Below, in pieces: positions 44,707 to 54,947 of a stretch of 64,000 bases of DNA (position 1 is the stretch's first letter; each line of letters starts with the position of its first letter). Location: positions 1 to 64,000 of the forward strand of contig CAMWQM010000005.1 of assembly GCA_947176375.1 (NCBI GenBank). The letters run 5' to 3'. This DNA comes from an uncultured Helicobacteraceae bacterium (GTDB lineage: Bacteria > Campylobacterota > Campylobacteria > Campylobacterales > Helicobacteraceae). Both the position numbers and the translations under genes were made by a program. Below the pieces are notes generated by a model that saw only the letters and a list, made by a program, of their open reading frames with translations, did no database searches and had not been told where the DNA came from.

Positions 44707-44823
44707 AATAGTTTGGGCTATATAACCAAATTATAAACTTTAAAAAGCCCCTAAAACATTCGGTTTTAGTTAGAAAGTTTTTACTTTCTTAAAGTGGGGG
44801 TGATTCAAATTCAAGGATTAACA
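44707..44823 (+). promoter_or_regulatory. Structured 5' leader upstream of hisZ-like gene
   Basis: Helices read by eye: CTAAAAC(attcg)GTTTTAG 44751-44769; AGAAAGT(tttt)ACTTTCT 44772-44789; outer CCCC 44748-44751 / GGGG 44796-44800; alternative GGGCT/AGCCC. Confidence 0.5.
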
Positions 44824-45666
44824 TTGACTTTAAGTTATGAAGTGCCACAGGGCAGCAAAATTTATTTTAATGAAAGTGCTAGATTAAAGCGAGATATTGA
44901 ACGTTTAGCAGTTGAGATTTTCTATGAAAATGGCTATGAGGAGATTTCTACGCCCTCATTTAATTTTACCATTGATGAGAAAATCCTAACAAAGCGAAAA
45001 ATCATAAGAATAAGTGCTGATGACAACAAGCAAATGATTTTAAGAAATGATAACACAATTGATGTTATAAAGATAATAAAACGCCATTTAGGCAATAAAA
45101 TTGATAATAAAAAATGGTTTTATATCCAGCCTGCATTCTCATATCCTAGCACAGAGATTAATCAAATCGGTGCAGAATGCTTGGAAGAAAATTCTATGGG
45201 AAACATTCTTTGTGTGGCTGTAAGTATTTTTCAAAAGCTAAAATTAAATCCCATTTTGCAAATCTCAAATATGAATATCCCTAGGCTTTGTGCTGAAGAA
45301 AGTAACATACCTTTAGAAGTTTTCTATAAAATGAAACTTGATAAGATATTATCTTGCGATTCTTATTTAAAAGATTTATTATATATTCAAACTAAATCTA
45401 GCCTACAAAACTATATCAAAAAAGCACCAAAATTTATCAAAGAAGAGCTAGAAAAACTCCTAGATAGTGCTAGTTATTGTCATTACGAAAATACTATATT
45501 TTCGCCACTTTATTATTCATATTTTACATATTATGATAGTTTATTTTTTAGAATGTTTAGCGAAAATAGAGTATTTCTACTTGGTGGGAAATACAGGATA
45601 GATGAGGTTTACTCCTGTGGATTTGGACTATATACAAATGAGGTCGTAGAGTTTATATTAGGATAA
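44824..45666 (+). CDS. hisZ: ATP phosphoribosyltransferase regulatory subunit HisZ-like (class II aaRS paralog)
   Basis: YEVPQGSKIYFNESARLKRDIERLAVEIFYENGYEEISTPSFN; MILRNDNTIDVIKIIKRHL; GGKYRIDEV; TTG start at 44824 with AAGGA 6 nt upstream. Confidence 0.8.
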   Translation: MTLSYEVPQGSKIYFNESARLKRDIERLAVEIFYENGYEEISTPSFNFTIDEKILTKRKIIRISADDNKQMILRNDNTIDVIKIIKRHLGNKIDNKKWFYIQPAFSYPSTEINQIGAECLEENSMGNILCVAVSIFQKLKLNPILQISNMNIPRLCAEESNIPLEVFYKMKLDKILSCDSYLKDLLYIQTKSSLQNYIKKAPKFIKEELEKLLDSASYCHYENTIFSPLYYSYFTYYDSLFFRMFSENRVFLLGGKYRIDEVYSCGFGLYTNEVVEFILG

Positions 45667-45796
45667 ATTGTAACAACCAAATGTTACTTTTATAGAAAAT
45701 ATTTGTCTAAAAAGTATATTTTTTACTTCTACACTTTTTACAATACAACTTAAATGTTAAATTATTAATACACCAAATGTAAAAGGAGTATTAATT

Positions 45797-46153
45797 ATGA
45801 ACAATCAATTTAATCTAAATGATAGAGAAACTAAAGTATTTGAGAAATTTAAAAAATTCATTAGCTTTAGGAATAAGTTTTCGCTATTTTTATCAGTAAT
45901 TGTTCTTGTGTGCTATTACATTTTTATCATAGCAGTTGGATTCTTCCCACAAGTGCTTGGATACACAATCGGTCCTAGTGTTATTACACTTGGAATCTTA
46001 AGCGGAATATCCATTATCATAATTTCTATAATAGTTACAGGGATCTACACATTTATTGCAAATAAATATTTTGATAGAGACCAAAAAGCCCTGCTTGATG
46101 AGCTTTCAAAAGAAGGTATTATAGAAAAAATAACTAAAGGAGAGATAAAATGA
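45797..46153 (+). CDS. DUF485-family membrane protein
   Basis: Two-TM protein before ActP-type symporter ([35 protein letters not shown]...[17 protein letters not shown]). Confidence 0.88.
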   Translation: MNNQFNLNDRETKVFEKFKKFISFRNKFSLFLSVIVLVCYYIFIIAVGFFPQVLGYTIGPSVITLGILSGISIIIISIIVTGIYTFIANKYFDRDQKALLDELSKEGIIEKITKGEIK

Positions 46154-47811
46154 AAAAGATAATAATATTACTTTTATCACAAATAATTCTATTGCCTAAT
46201 CTCTTTGCTGCTGCAATAGAATTAGACAATACACAAAAAAGTGAAATTAATATCACTGCTATCATTATGTTTATAGTGTTTGTGTTGGCTACACTTGGAA
46301 TCACTTATTTTTCTAATAAAAAATCCAAATCCACTTCGTCATTCTACACAGCTGGTGGAAATATCACAGGACTTCAAAATGGAACTGCAATAGCAGGAGA
46401 TTTTATGAGTGCGGCAAGCTTCCTTGGTATTACTGCCCTTGTATTTACAAATGGATTTGATGGGCTTATTTATTCTATAGGATTTTTGGCAGGGTGGCCC
46501 ATTATTTTGTTTCTCATTGCTGAAAAATTCCGCAATCTTGGCAAATTCACTTTTGCTGACATTACTGCCTATCGTTTAGAAGCAAAGCCCATTCGTATTA
46601 TTTCAGCTATCTCTGCTTTAAGCGTTATAATATTTTATCTCATTGCACAAATGGTTGGTGCTGGACAGCTAATACAAGTGCTTTTTGGACTTGATTATAT
46701 AATAGCAGTGGTGTTGGTTGGAATCTTAATGATTTGTTATGTCGTTTTTGGTGGAATGCACGCTACTACTTGGGTGCAAATAATTAAAGCAATTTTATTG
46801 CTTGGTGGGGCTAGTTTTATGGCATTTATGATTTTATATCATACAAAATTTAATCTAAGTGATTTCTTTAACTCTGCTATTAAACATCACAAAGAAGGTA
46901 TTGCTATTATGTCGCCTGGCAGCTTTGTAAAAGACCCGATTTCCGCGATTTCATTAGGACTTGCATTAATGTTTGGAACAGCTGGACTTCCTCATATTCT
47001 AATGAGATTCTTCACAGTGAAAGATGCAAAAGAAGCCAGAAAGTCTGTATTCTATGCTACTACTTTGATTGGATATTTTTATGTATTAACATTTATTATA
47101 GGATTTGGAGCAATCGTGTTACTACTTGGTAATGCTGAATTCACAAATGCAGATGGAAGCTTAAAGGGCATTGGTAGTAATATGGTGGCAATTATTTTGG
47201 CTGAAGCAATAGGTGGCAATATATTTTTAGGATTTATCTCTGCCGTGGCATTTGCAACTATACTAGCAGTTGTATCTGGACTAGCGATTTCTGGGGCTGG
47301 AGCTATTAGCCACGATTTATTCGTAAATTGTGTAAAAGGTGGAAATTGCGATAAAAAACTAGAAATGAGAGTTACAAAAGGCGCAACAATAGGACTTGGA
47401 ATACTAGCAATAATTCTTGGAATTGTATTTGAAAAACAAAATGTAGCTTTCACAGTCGGACTAGCTTTTGCAATTGCTGCTAGTGTAAATTTCCCTATTT
47501 TACTCTTATGTATTTATTGGAAAAACCTAACCACAAGAGGAACATTCATTGGTGGAATCTGCGGACTTATAGTTGTCCTTACATTAGTAATTTTAAGCCC
47601 TAGTATTTGGGTTAAAAGCTTTGGCTTTGATAAGGCAATTTTTCCTTATGACCACCCCGCGATTTTCACAATGCCACTCACATTTTTCCTAATCTGGCTA
47701 TTTTCAATAACTGACAATAGCCATAGAGCAAAAATCGATAGAGATGGCTTTGAAGCACAAGACTTTAGAGCACAAAGCGGCATAGGAATAAGCGAAGCAA
47801 TAGAACATTAA
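46150..47811 (+). CDS. Sodium/solute symporter, ActP (cation/acetate)-like
   Basis: SSS family: [47 protein letters not shown]; adjacency to DUF485. Confidence 0.93.
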   Translation: MKKIIILLLSQIILLPNLFAAAIELDNTQKSEINITAIIMFIVFVLATLGITYFSNKKSKSTSSFYTAGGNITGLQNGTAIAGDFMSAASFLGITALVFTNGFDGLIYSIGFLAGWPIILFLIAEKFRNLGKFTFADITAYRLEAKPIRIISAISALSVIIFYLIAQMVGAGQLIQVLFGLDYIIAVVLVGILMICYVVFGGMHATTWVQIIKAILLLGGASFMAFMILYHTKFNLSDFFNSAIKHHKEGIAIMSPGSFVKDPISAISLGLALMFGTAGLPHILMRFFTVKDAKEARKSVFYATTLIGYFYVLTFIIGFGAIVLLLGNAEFTNADGSLKGIGSNMVAIILAEAIGGNIFLGFISAVAFATILAVVSGLAISGAGAISHDLFVNCVKGGNCDKKLEMRVTKGATIGLGILAIILGIVFEKQNVAFTVGLAFAIAASVNFPILLLCIYWKNLTTRGTFIGGICGLIVVLTLVILSPSIWVKSFGFDKAIFPYDHPAIFTMPLTFFLIWLFSITDNSHRAKIDRDGFEAQDFRAQSGIGISEAIEH

Positions 47812-48278
47812 TTTTTTAAAAGCGATTTTGCAATTTTTGCAAAGTCGATAAAATTGTAGTGCTACCTCCCGCTTAAAAGAAGCGAGAAACTTGCAAACTA
47901 AATAGATATAATTTTAAAATAATTTAAAAAGTTTGTATAAAATTAAATATGCTAATTTTGTAAAAATCATTTTAAATTATTTTTAAACACTAGGGATTTT
48001 GAAGAAAATTATTTTTGCTTAAAACAATTAGGATTCTTACTTGGCTATGAAAATTTAAAAATAATACTTTAGAGCTTTTACTTCCTTTGAAAGGATAGCT
48101 TTCTTAAAATGTTTATCATATTTCAATCTTATATAGAAGCCTTTAATAATATAAATAATTAATAATAAAATTTGCACTAAATCAATTGATTATTTAACTA
48201 TGTATCAAAATTTTATCAATACAATATTTCCAAAAAATCCAAAAATTACATTATAATTTCACTTCTTTTTATACTTTT

Positions 48279-48355
48279 GTGTCCATAGCTCAGCTGAATA
48301 GAGCAACAGGTTGCGGTCCTGTAGGTCGTGGGTTTGAATCCCTCTGGGCACGCCA
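48279..48355 (+). tRNA. tRNA-Arg, anticodon GCG, CCA encoded
   Basis: GTGTCCA/TGGGCAC acceptor, D arm GCTCAGCTGAATAGAGC, anticodon stem ACAGG-TTGCGGT-CCTGT, T arm GTGGGTTTGAATCCCTC, 3' GCCA. Confidence 0.93.
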
Positions 48356-48691
48356 CCTACACAAAATCAAATTATAATATTAGATTCCATTTAGATTAGC
48401 TAATTCTAAAATCTAACAAATATATCTAAAATATTAGAAACTAAACATCTAGTAAAATCTAAATAGTAGATTCTAAATCTCTATAATCTTTGATTAATTT
48501 CTTGTTAATTTAGATTTCACATTTAAATCTTTAGAATTTATGTTTAAACAGATTCTAATTTAAGTTAGAACTTAACTAAACAATACGAGTAAAATTTACT
48601 TTAGAATCTTCATTTTTTTAAACTTCCACTTTTTTATTAAATACTACTCTCCTTTAATCTTTTTAACAAGACAAGAAAAGAAAACCTCTAC

Positions 48692-48778
48692 ATTTACTAG
48701 TGGCTTATTTTCAATTTTGCCACACAAATACTTCCTTATTGTCTTTTATAAAAAGATTTTAAAAAAAAAGGGGGGGGG
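48692..48778 (+). repeat. Dispersed hairpin repeat, copy B, ending in A9G9 homopolymer
   Basis: TTTACTAGTGGCTTATTTTCAATTTTGCCACACAAATACTTCCTTATTGTCTTTTATAAAAAGATTTTAAAAAAAAAGGGGGGGGG. Confidence 0.85.
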
Positions 48779-48915
48779 ACAGATTGGAGCTTAAGGTGGA
48801 TTCTAAACTTAAAAGTAGAATCCATTTTTAGAATCTTTAAAACCTACTTTTAGAAAACTAATTTAAGAATGTCCAAAAGCCACTTACAAATCTATCAAAA
48901 ATTTGATAGAAAATG

Positions 48916-49860
48916 CTAGGAATCTGCTAAAAATCTCGCAGCCTCAATATAGCTCTGCAAATTTGGATTTTTATTCTTATAGGCTATATCAAATGCAGTG
49001 CCATGATCAACTGAAGCACGAAGCAAAGGAAGGCCCAAAGTTACATTTATACTTTTATCAAAATGCAAAGCTTTTAGCGGGATTAACCCTTGGTCGTGAT
49101 ACATCGCAATGAATACATTAAATTTAGAGCGATTTTGTGGGCTAAAAGCAATGTCTGGCGAAATTGAGCCTATAAAAATTTCACTTCCTAGCTTTTTATT
49201 TACAAAGTTTATAGCCTCATTTATCATAAAATCCTCACTCCCTAGTATCCCACTATCTCCTGCGTGCGGATTAAGCCCCAAAACTAAAGCATTATTAAAA
49301 ATAAAACTATTCTTAAAATCTAGCAAAAAATCCACCAAAGCATTAAAAGTAATGCTTTTGCTAACTTCACTTAAAGGAATATGGTCGCTAAAAAGTGCTA
49401 CAAACATTTCCTTACATCCTAGCATCATAATCCCTTTTTTACCAAATCTTTTACTTAAATATTCTGTATGCCCTAGAAACTCTATCCCAGCCTTACTCCA
49501 CGCAAATTTATTAATAGGAAGTGTTAGAATAGAATCTGCCATATTTCTACAAACCAAATCCACTCCATTCTCAAAGCTAACAAAGCTATACTCACCACTC
49601 TCTTTGCTAACAAGTGAAGGTGTAATTAGCGCATTAGATTCTATTTTATCTAGCGTATTTTGTGAGCAGAATTTTTTTATACTAAAAGTCTCTAAATCAT
49701 TTGGAAACTTAAGTGAAAGCATTTTAGATGCAGAATCTAGAACTTCTAAATCTATCAAATAAACTGGTTTGACAATTTTTTTAATCTCATCGTGTGCTTT
49801 GAGCAAAATCTCAAGTGATATTCCATTCACATCACCCACGCTTATAGCAACCCTTTTCAG
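48916..49860 (-). CDS. pdxA: 4-hydroxythreonine-4-phosphate dehydrogenase
   Basis: VAISVGDVNGISLEILLKAH; LGHTEYLSKRFGKKGIMMLGCKEMFVALFSDHIPL; GLNPHAGDSGILG; AMYHDQGLIPLKALHFDKSINVTLGLP; start extended to CTG at 49860. Confidence 0.93.
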   Translation of the reverse strand: MKRVAISVGDVNGISLEILLKAHDEIKKIVKPVYLIDLEVLDSASKMLSLKFPNDLETFSIKKFCSQNTLDKIESNALITPSLVSKESGEYSFVSFENGVDLVCRNMADSILTLPINKFAWSKAGIEFLGHTEYLSKRFGKKGIMMLGCKEMFVALFSDHIPLSEVSKSITFNALVDFLLDFKNSFIFNNALVLGLNPHAGDSGILGSEDFMINEAINFVNKKLGSEIFIGSISPDIAFSPQNRSKFNVFIAMYHDQGLIPLKALHFDKSINVTLGLPLLRASVDHGTAFDIAYKNKNPNLQSYIEAARFLADS

Positions 49861-49863
49861 TCT

Positions 49864-50622
49864 CTAGCCTTTAATTAAAGATAGCATTTCTTTTACCGCA
49901 TTGAATAGTCCGCAAAATACTGCTCTAGAGATGATACTATGACCTATGTTTAACTCTGTGATTTCTTTAATTTTTAATATTTCGCTAACATTTTGGTAAT
50001 TTAGCCCGTGCCCTGCATAAACGCCTAGCTCTAGACTTTTCGCAAACTTCGCAGAATCTGAAAGTCTCTTTAATTCATCTTTGTATTTTTCTTTTGCATT
50101 TATAATATCTAGTTTATTTGGCGTTCTATTTAGATTACTATTTAAGATTAAAAATAAATTTGCAAATGCCCCTGTATGAAGCTCTATTGAATCTGCCCCA
50201 AAATCCTTTGCCCTAGTTATATCATCTTTTGAGGGATTTATAAAAAGAGAGACTTTTATATCACTATCTTTAATTTTAGAAATAATATCTCTTAATCTAT
50301 CTGTTAGCAGCAATCCGCCCTCTGTGGTAACTTCCTGTCTATTTTCTGGCACAAGTGTGATTGAATTTGGCTTTAGCTTGATTAAAAAATCTAAAATCTC
50401 CTTATTTGTGCTAGATTCTATATTTGTAGGAATGGGTGCGTTCTGAATTATCCTTTCAATATCAAAATCGTTCATATGTCTCCTATCCTCTCTCAAATGT
50501 GCTGTGATTTGTGAAACACCTGCATTTTTTAGCACATAAATTGCCTCTAGTGGCTCTGGCTCATTTATCTTTCTAGCCTCCCTTAAAGTCGCTATATGGT
50601 CGATATTTACACCTAGATTCAT
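49864..50622 (-). CDS. pdxJ: Pyridoxine 5'-phosphate synthase
   Basis: LGVNIDHIATLREARK; ITAHLREDRRHMND; VPENRQEVTTEGGL; GHGLNYQNV. Confidence 0.96.
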   Translation of the reverse strand: MNLGVNIDHIATLREARKINEPEPLEAIYVLKNAGVSQITAHLREDRRHMNDFDIERIIQNAPIPTNIESSTNKEILDFLIKLKPNSITLVPENRQEVTTEGGLLLTDRLRDIISKIKDSDIKVSLFINPSKDDITRAKDFGADSIELHTGAFANLFLILNSNLNRTPNKLDIINAKEKYKDELKRLSDSAKFAKSLELGVYAGHGLNYQNVSEILKIKEITELNIGHSIISRAVFCGLFNAVKEMLSLIKG

Positions 50623-50650
50623 CTTTTTATCCTTTCATTTTAGATTCTTT

Positions 50651-52492
50651 TTAGATTGTAGTTTCCAAATTAGATTCTACTTTATTTTTTATACTAGATT
50701 CTGCATTTAGCAATTCATTTGCCCTCATTGCAATATTTTTATCCAAATACATATCAAAGTATTTAAATTGCTCTCCACTCTGCCTAATCCCACGCAAAAT
50801 ATCCCCACTTTGGCGATATTTTAAATCAAGCTCGGCTATCTCAAAGCCATTTGTTGTATGTATAAAATCCTTTAGCCTAGCGGAAGTAGCATTATTCGTA
50901 TATAAAAAGCAGTATCCCTTTAGCCCATTTCTACTAACCCTTCCACGAAGTTGATGAAGCGTAGCAAAGCCTAATCTCTCCGCCCCAACAATAATAATTG
51001 TAGACAGAAGAGGAAGTGAGATTCCAACTTCAAATAAAGTCGTAGCAATGAGCAAAGAGCCTTTGTCTCTAAAATTTTCAATAATTTCCTCTTTGTTCTT
51101 ATCCTTGCCGTGTGTAGAATAAACATTGCCAAAATTTTTCTGCCAAAATGGCAAACCCTCTTCAATAGATTGATAAGTTATGCTTTCACTTTTTTCAACA
51201 AGCGGATAGATTATAGCTACTTGCTTATTATTTTCTATCTCACTTTTAATGTGTGATAAAAGAGCTTTGAATTCATTTTTTGTAATAATTTTTGTATCAA
51301 TATCTTTTTTAAAAGGCAAATCTCTAATAAAACAAAAATCAACAAAATTTGACTGAATCAAAGCCATAGTGCGAGGAATAGGTGTAGCAGAGAATTGAAT
51401 ATTATGCGGTTTTTTACCCTTAATACTTAACATTTGCTCTATCTTTTGCCTTTGGCTCGTGCCAAAACGATGCTGTTCATCTACCATAAATAAATCAAAA
51501 TCACTCAAATCCATATACAAAAGTGTGTGCGTTCCTATCAAAAAATCACAAGATTCCACATTTTTTTCCCCACCAAGTGCTAGAGAGGTTTTAATATGTT
51601 TTGGAAGGAATTTATTTGCTTCTATATAAAGCTGCTTTGCAAGAATTGTAGTTGGCGCCAAAAGGAGGGATTTTTTAGGATAAGCTATAGCTACACAAGA
51701 AAGTATGATAATAGTTTTTCCACATCCAACATCGCCCATCACAACCAAACGAGTAGCCATTTTGGAAGCTAGCTTTGAACCTAAAACCTCTATGCAATTT
51801 TTCTGCCCTTTTGTAAGGCTAAAAGGAAGACTTTTTATAAAACTTTGATAATCTCCATTTAGGACGCTTGTGGCTTGAAAACTAATCTTTTTTGCTTTTA
51901 GTGATTTCATATAATAAAATATTTCTACAAATTTCATAGTCTCCAAATATTCGCCAAACAAGCCATTATTTTTAGCAAAATTAGTTAGATAAGCCAAATT
52001 AGATTCTGGGTGAAAAATAGTGTAGATTCTGTCTGCCTCATTTTGTGGAATTCCTAGAGTTAAAAGCGAAGGCAGTGTTATAACCTCTCTAAAAATATCA
52101 TTTAGATTGCTACTTTGCATAGCTTTGGTATTAAAATTCATAATAATTTGATTGATATTTTTTATAATTTTTGGCTGATTTATACGCCACACTCCGCTAA
52201 ATTCAAAACTACCAAAGATGTAGGCTTGTGTGTTTGGAGTGAAAATCTTACTATGATATGATTTATAATTGAAAATGGTAATTTCTAAAAACTCATCAAA
52301 TTCAAGCAATAAAGATTCTACTTTAAGCGTTTTTTGATGCCTTTTAGCGCTTAAAAATTTGACTTTTAGCACTCCTAAATTTTTTGTATTTCTATCTAAA
52401 TTTTTTATCAAAAATGTGTTTGTATATGACTTTGGAGTAAATAAAATAGCTTCAAATAGGTTATTTATACCTATTTTTCGCAGTCTATTCAT
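50651..52492 (-). CDS. recG: ATP-dependent DNA helicase RecG
   Basis: VVMGDVGCGKTIIILSC; FMVDEQHRFGTSQRQKIEQ; FSATPIPRTMALI; GRVSRNGLKGYCFL. Confidence 0.94.
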   Translation of the reverse strand: MNRLRKIGINNLFEAILFTPKSYTNTFLIKNLDRNTKNLGVLKVKFLSAKRHQKTLKVESLLLEFDEFLEITIFNYKSYHSKIFTPNTQAYIFGSFEFSGVWRINQPKIIKNINQIIMNFNTKAMQSSNLNDIFREVITLPSLLTLGIPQNEADRIYTIFHPESNLAYLTNFAKNNGLFGEYLETMKFVEIFYYMKSLKAKKISFQATSVLNGDYQSFIKSLPFSLTKGQKNCIEVLGSKLASKMATRLVVMGDVGCGKTIIILSCVAIAYPKKSLLLAPTTILAKQLYIEANKFLPKHIKTSLALGGEKNVESCDFLIGTHTLLYMDLSDFDLFMVDEQHRFGTSQRQKIEQMLSIKGKKPHNIQFSATPIPRTMALIQSNFVDFCFIRDLPFKKDIDTKIITKNEFKALLSHIKSEIENNKQVAIIYPLVEKSESITYQSIEEGLPFWQKNFGNVYSTHGKDKNKEEIIENFRDKGSLLIATTLFEVGISLPLLSTIIIVGAERLGFATLHQLRGRVSRNGLKGYCFLYTNNATSARLKDFIHTTNGFEIAELDLKYRQSGDILRGIRQSGEQFKYFDMYLDKNIAMRANELLNAESSIKNKVESNLETTI

Positions 52493-53861
52493 TGCTAACT
52501 ATACTAAAGCTTAAATTTAATATCTCACTATGCGACTTGATATAAGAGTTTAACTCCCCAAGGCTTAATTTCTTAATCTTTTGAGCCAAAATTTCATCAT
52601 AATTTAGTGGAAGATTCCTAGTAAAATTGATATATTTTTGATTAATTCTTTGAGAGAGCGTCTCCTGACTTAATACTCTTGAGCCTAAAATATAAGCTTT
52701 TGCGTCATCTAGCTCCTTTTGTGTTACTCCATTTTTCACAAAATTTGCAATCACTTGTTTTACTACTTTGATTGCCTCATCTTTATTTTCGAGCTTCGTT
52801 TGTAAATATCCACTTGTGTAGCTTGTAGTATTATTTATCACATTATAAGCATACGCAGAATAGGCAAGTCCTCGCTTCACTCGCACCTCTTCCATAATCC
52901 TAGAGCCAAATCCACTTCCCCCTAGAATAAAACTCATAACCTGTGCTTTGTGCAAACTACTCTCATAATCCTCAAAATTAAATGGGGAAGCAAAATAAAT
53001 AAATGCCTGTTTTGTATCAAGCTTCACATCCTCACTTTTTGGCGTGGAGATTGGATAATATTTTTTATTTTGATATTTCTTGCCATTTGGAAGTTTTTTT
53101 AAAATACTAATTAATTTTGGCTCTAACTTTTGAATATCTATATCCCCACCCACAATCAAAACTACATTATCTAATATAAAAGTATTTTTTATATAATCCT
53201 CTACATTATCTAAATCTATATCCTCAATAGAAACAATATCTCCCAAAGAACCATTTTCAAGTGGAGTGCCGCTAAAAATTAGTTTATTTAGATTGCGCCC
53301 TGCAATGTAATCAAAATTATTTTCATTACTTAAAATGTAGCTAGTTAGGTTGAGTTTAGTTTGCTTTAGCGCTTCCTTGCTTAAATTTGGATCACTTAAA
53401 AGCTCTTCTAAAAGCTCTAGGGCTTTATCCTCTTTCTCTTTCAAAAACTCTATACTAAATTTTAGATTCTCAATCCCATTTGAAACACTAAGATTTATCG
53501 CATTAGATTCTAGCTCATTTGCAAATCCTATCTCACCTCTTTTTTTACTCCCACGCTCTAAAATATCTGCACTAAAACTTGAGAGCGAAGTTTTAGTTTC
53601 ATTTACATAGCCTCCACCATTAAAAATAAGCCCAACAAAGCCAATAGGAAGCATTGATGAGCTCTCATAAATTAGTGGAATCTTTACATCTTTAACCTCA
53701 ATATATTTTAAACTTATAGCATTGTTACTCATACTTTCCCTTTGTATTTGTTTTGTTTGTAGATTTTTTTGTAAATTCTTATCTTTCAAAGCCACACTTT
53801 GGAGATTTTCTCCTTGCAATAAGCCAAATAAAACCAAAATAAAAAGAATATTTTTTATCAT
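52485..53861 (-). CDS. M16-family peptidase
   Basis: M16 architecture (GGSGFGSRIMEEVRVKRGLAYSAYAYN; GLIFNGGGYVNETKTSLSSFSADILERGSKKR). Confidence 0.9.
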   Translation of the reverse strand: MIKNILFILVLFGLLQGENLQSVALKDKNLQKNLQTKQIQRESMSNNAISLKYIEVKDVKIPLIYESSSMLPIGFVGLIFNGGGYVNETKTSLSSFSADILERGSKKRGEIGFANELESNAINLSVSNGIENLKFSIEFLKEKEDKALELLEELLSDPNLSKEALKQTKLNLTSYILSNENNFDYIAGRNLNKLIFSGTPLENGSLGDIVSIEDIDLDNVEDYIKNTFILDNVVLIVGGDIDIQKLEPKLISILKKLPNGKKYQNKKYYPISTPKSEDVKLDTKQAFIYFASPFNFEDYESSLHKAQVMSFILGGSGFGSRIMEEVRVKRGLAYSAYAYNVINNTTSYTSGYLQTKLENKDEAIKVVKQVIANFVKNGVTQKELDDAKAYILGSRVLSQETLSQRINQKYINFTRNLPLNYDEILAQKIKKLSLGELNSYIKSHSEILNLSFSIVSNE

Positions 53862-53878
53862 TTTTTACTCCTTAATTT

Positions 53879-54925
53879 TTAACACATTTTTAAAATATTA
53901 TAAGCAGTATCTCTAATAGCAGGAATTTCCCCTGCATCACGGATTACTTTTATCATTTCATTTGTATTCATAGAATTTCTTGCCCCTGCACTTGCTACGA
54001 CATTTTCCTCCATCATTGTGCTACCTAAATCATTTGCCCCAAAACTAAGCGCTAACTGCCCCACATATGAGCCTTGAGTAACCCAAGAGCTTTGAATATT
54101 TTTAAAATTATCCAAATAGATTCTAGAAGCTGCTAAAAGCCTTAGATATCTATTTGAAGAGGCTTTTTGTAAATGCGGAAACTCTCTTTTAAGTGGTGTA
54201 TTATCTGGCTGAAAACTCCACAAAATAAAGGCTCTAAAACCATTTGTCTCATCTTGCAAATCTCTAATTAAATTAAAATGCTCGACTACATCTTTTGTCT
54301 CCTCTACACTGCCAAACATCATTGTAGCAGTTGTTTTGATATCCAAATAATGCGCCTCTCTATGCACATTAATCCACTCTTTTGAATCTAGTTTTTTTGG
54401 AGCGATTATATCTCTAATTCTATCATTTAAAATCTCCGCTCCAGCTCCTGGAATGGAGCTTAATCCAGCATTTTTAAGAGCTTGCAAAGTCTCTTTAATG
54501 CTGCATTTAGAAATTTTGGCAATATAATCAATCTCAATCGCAGAAAAGCCGTGAATTGTAATATCTGGATATTTTTTATGGATATGGCTAACCAAACTCT
54601 CATACCATTCTAATTGCAAAGTCGGATGAACGCCCCCCTGAAAGAGAATCTGAGTGCCACCAATTTCGATTAATTCATCAATCTTTTTATCAATCTCATC
54701 AAAGCTTAAAATATAAGCGTCCTCCTCATTTATACGCCGCTTAAACGCACAGAATTTGCAATCGACCCAACAAATATTTGTATAATTAATATTCCTATCA
54801 ATAACAAATGTAGTGATATTATCACTATGAAGCTCTTTTTTAACACTATATGCTCTCTTGCCTAAATCTTTTAATGAGGTATTCTCTATCTCTTCTATAA
54901 TTTTTTCTTTGCTTATTCTTTTCAT
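53879..54925 (-). CDS. mqnC: Cyclic dehypoxanthinyl futalosine synthase (radical SAM)
   Basis: RNINYTNICWVDCKFCAFKR; LFQGGVHPTLQLEWYESLVSHIH; SIPGAGAEILNDRIRDIIAPKK. Confidence 0.94.
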   Translation of the reverse strand: MKRISKEKIIEEIENTSLKDLGKRAYSVKKELHSDNITTFVIDRNINYTNICWVDCKFCAFKRRINEEDAYILSFDEIDKKIDELIEIGGTQILFQGGVHPTLQLEWYESLVSHIHKKYPDITIHGFSAIEIDYIAKISKCSIKETLQALKNAGLSSIPGAGAEILNDRIRDIIAPKKLDSKEWINVHREAHYLDIKTTATMMFGSVEETKDVVEHFNLIRDLQDETNGFRAFILWSFQPDNTPLKREFPHLQKASSNRYLRLLAASRIYLDNFKNIQSSWVTQGSYVGQLALSFGANDLGSTMMEENVVASAGARNSMNTNEMIKVIRDAGEIPAIRDTAYNILKMC

Positions 54926-54947
54926 ACTAATTAGCCTTTAAAATTTT

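Noticed and set aside
47820-47930. Hairpins after the ActP-like gene (TTTGCAATTTTTGCAAA, CGCTTAAAAGAAGCG) as a novel element
   Set aside because: Best explained as terminator/3' UTR structures; no repeated copies seen in the window.
48903-49112. 69-aa plus-strand ORF at the pdxA 3' end, and 49109-49762 (+)
   Set aside because: Antisense to pdxA with no recognisable domain.
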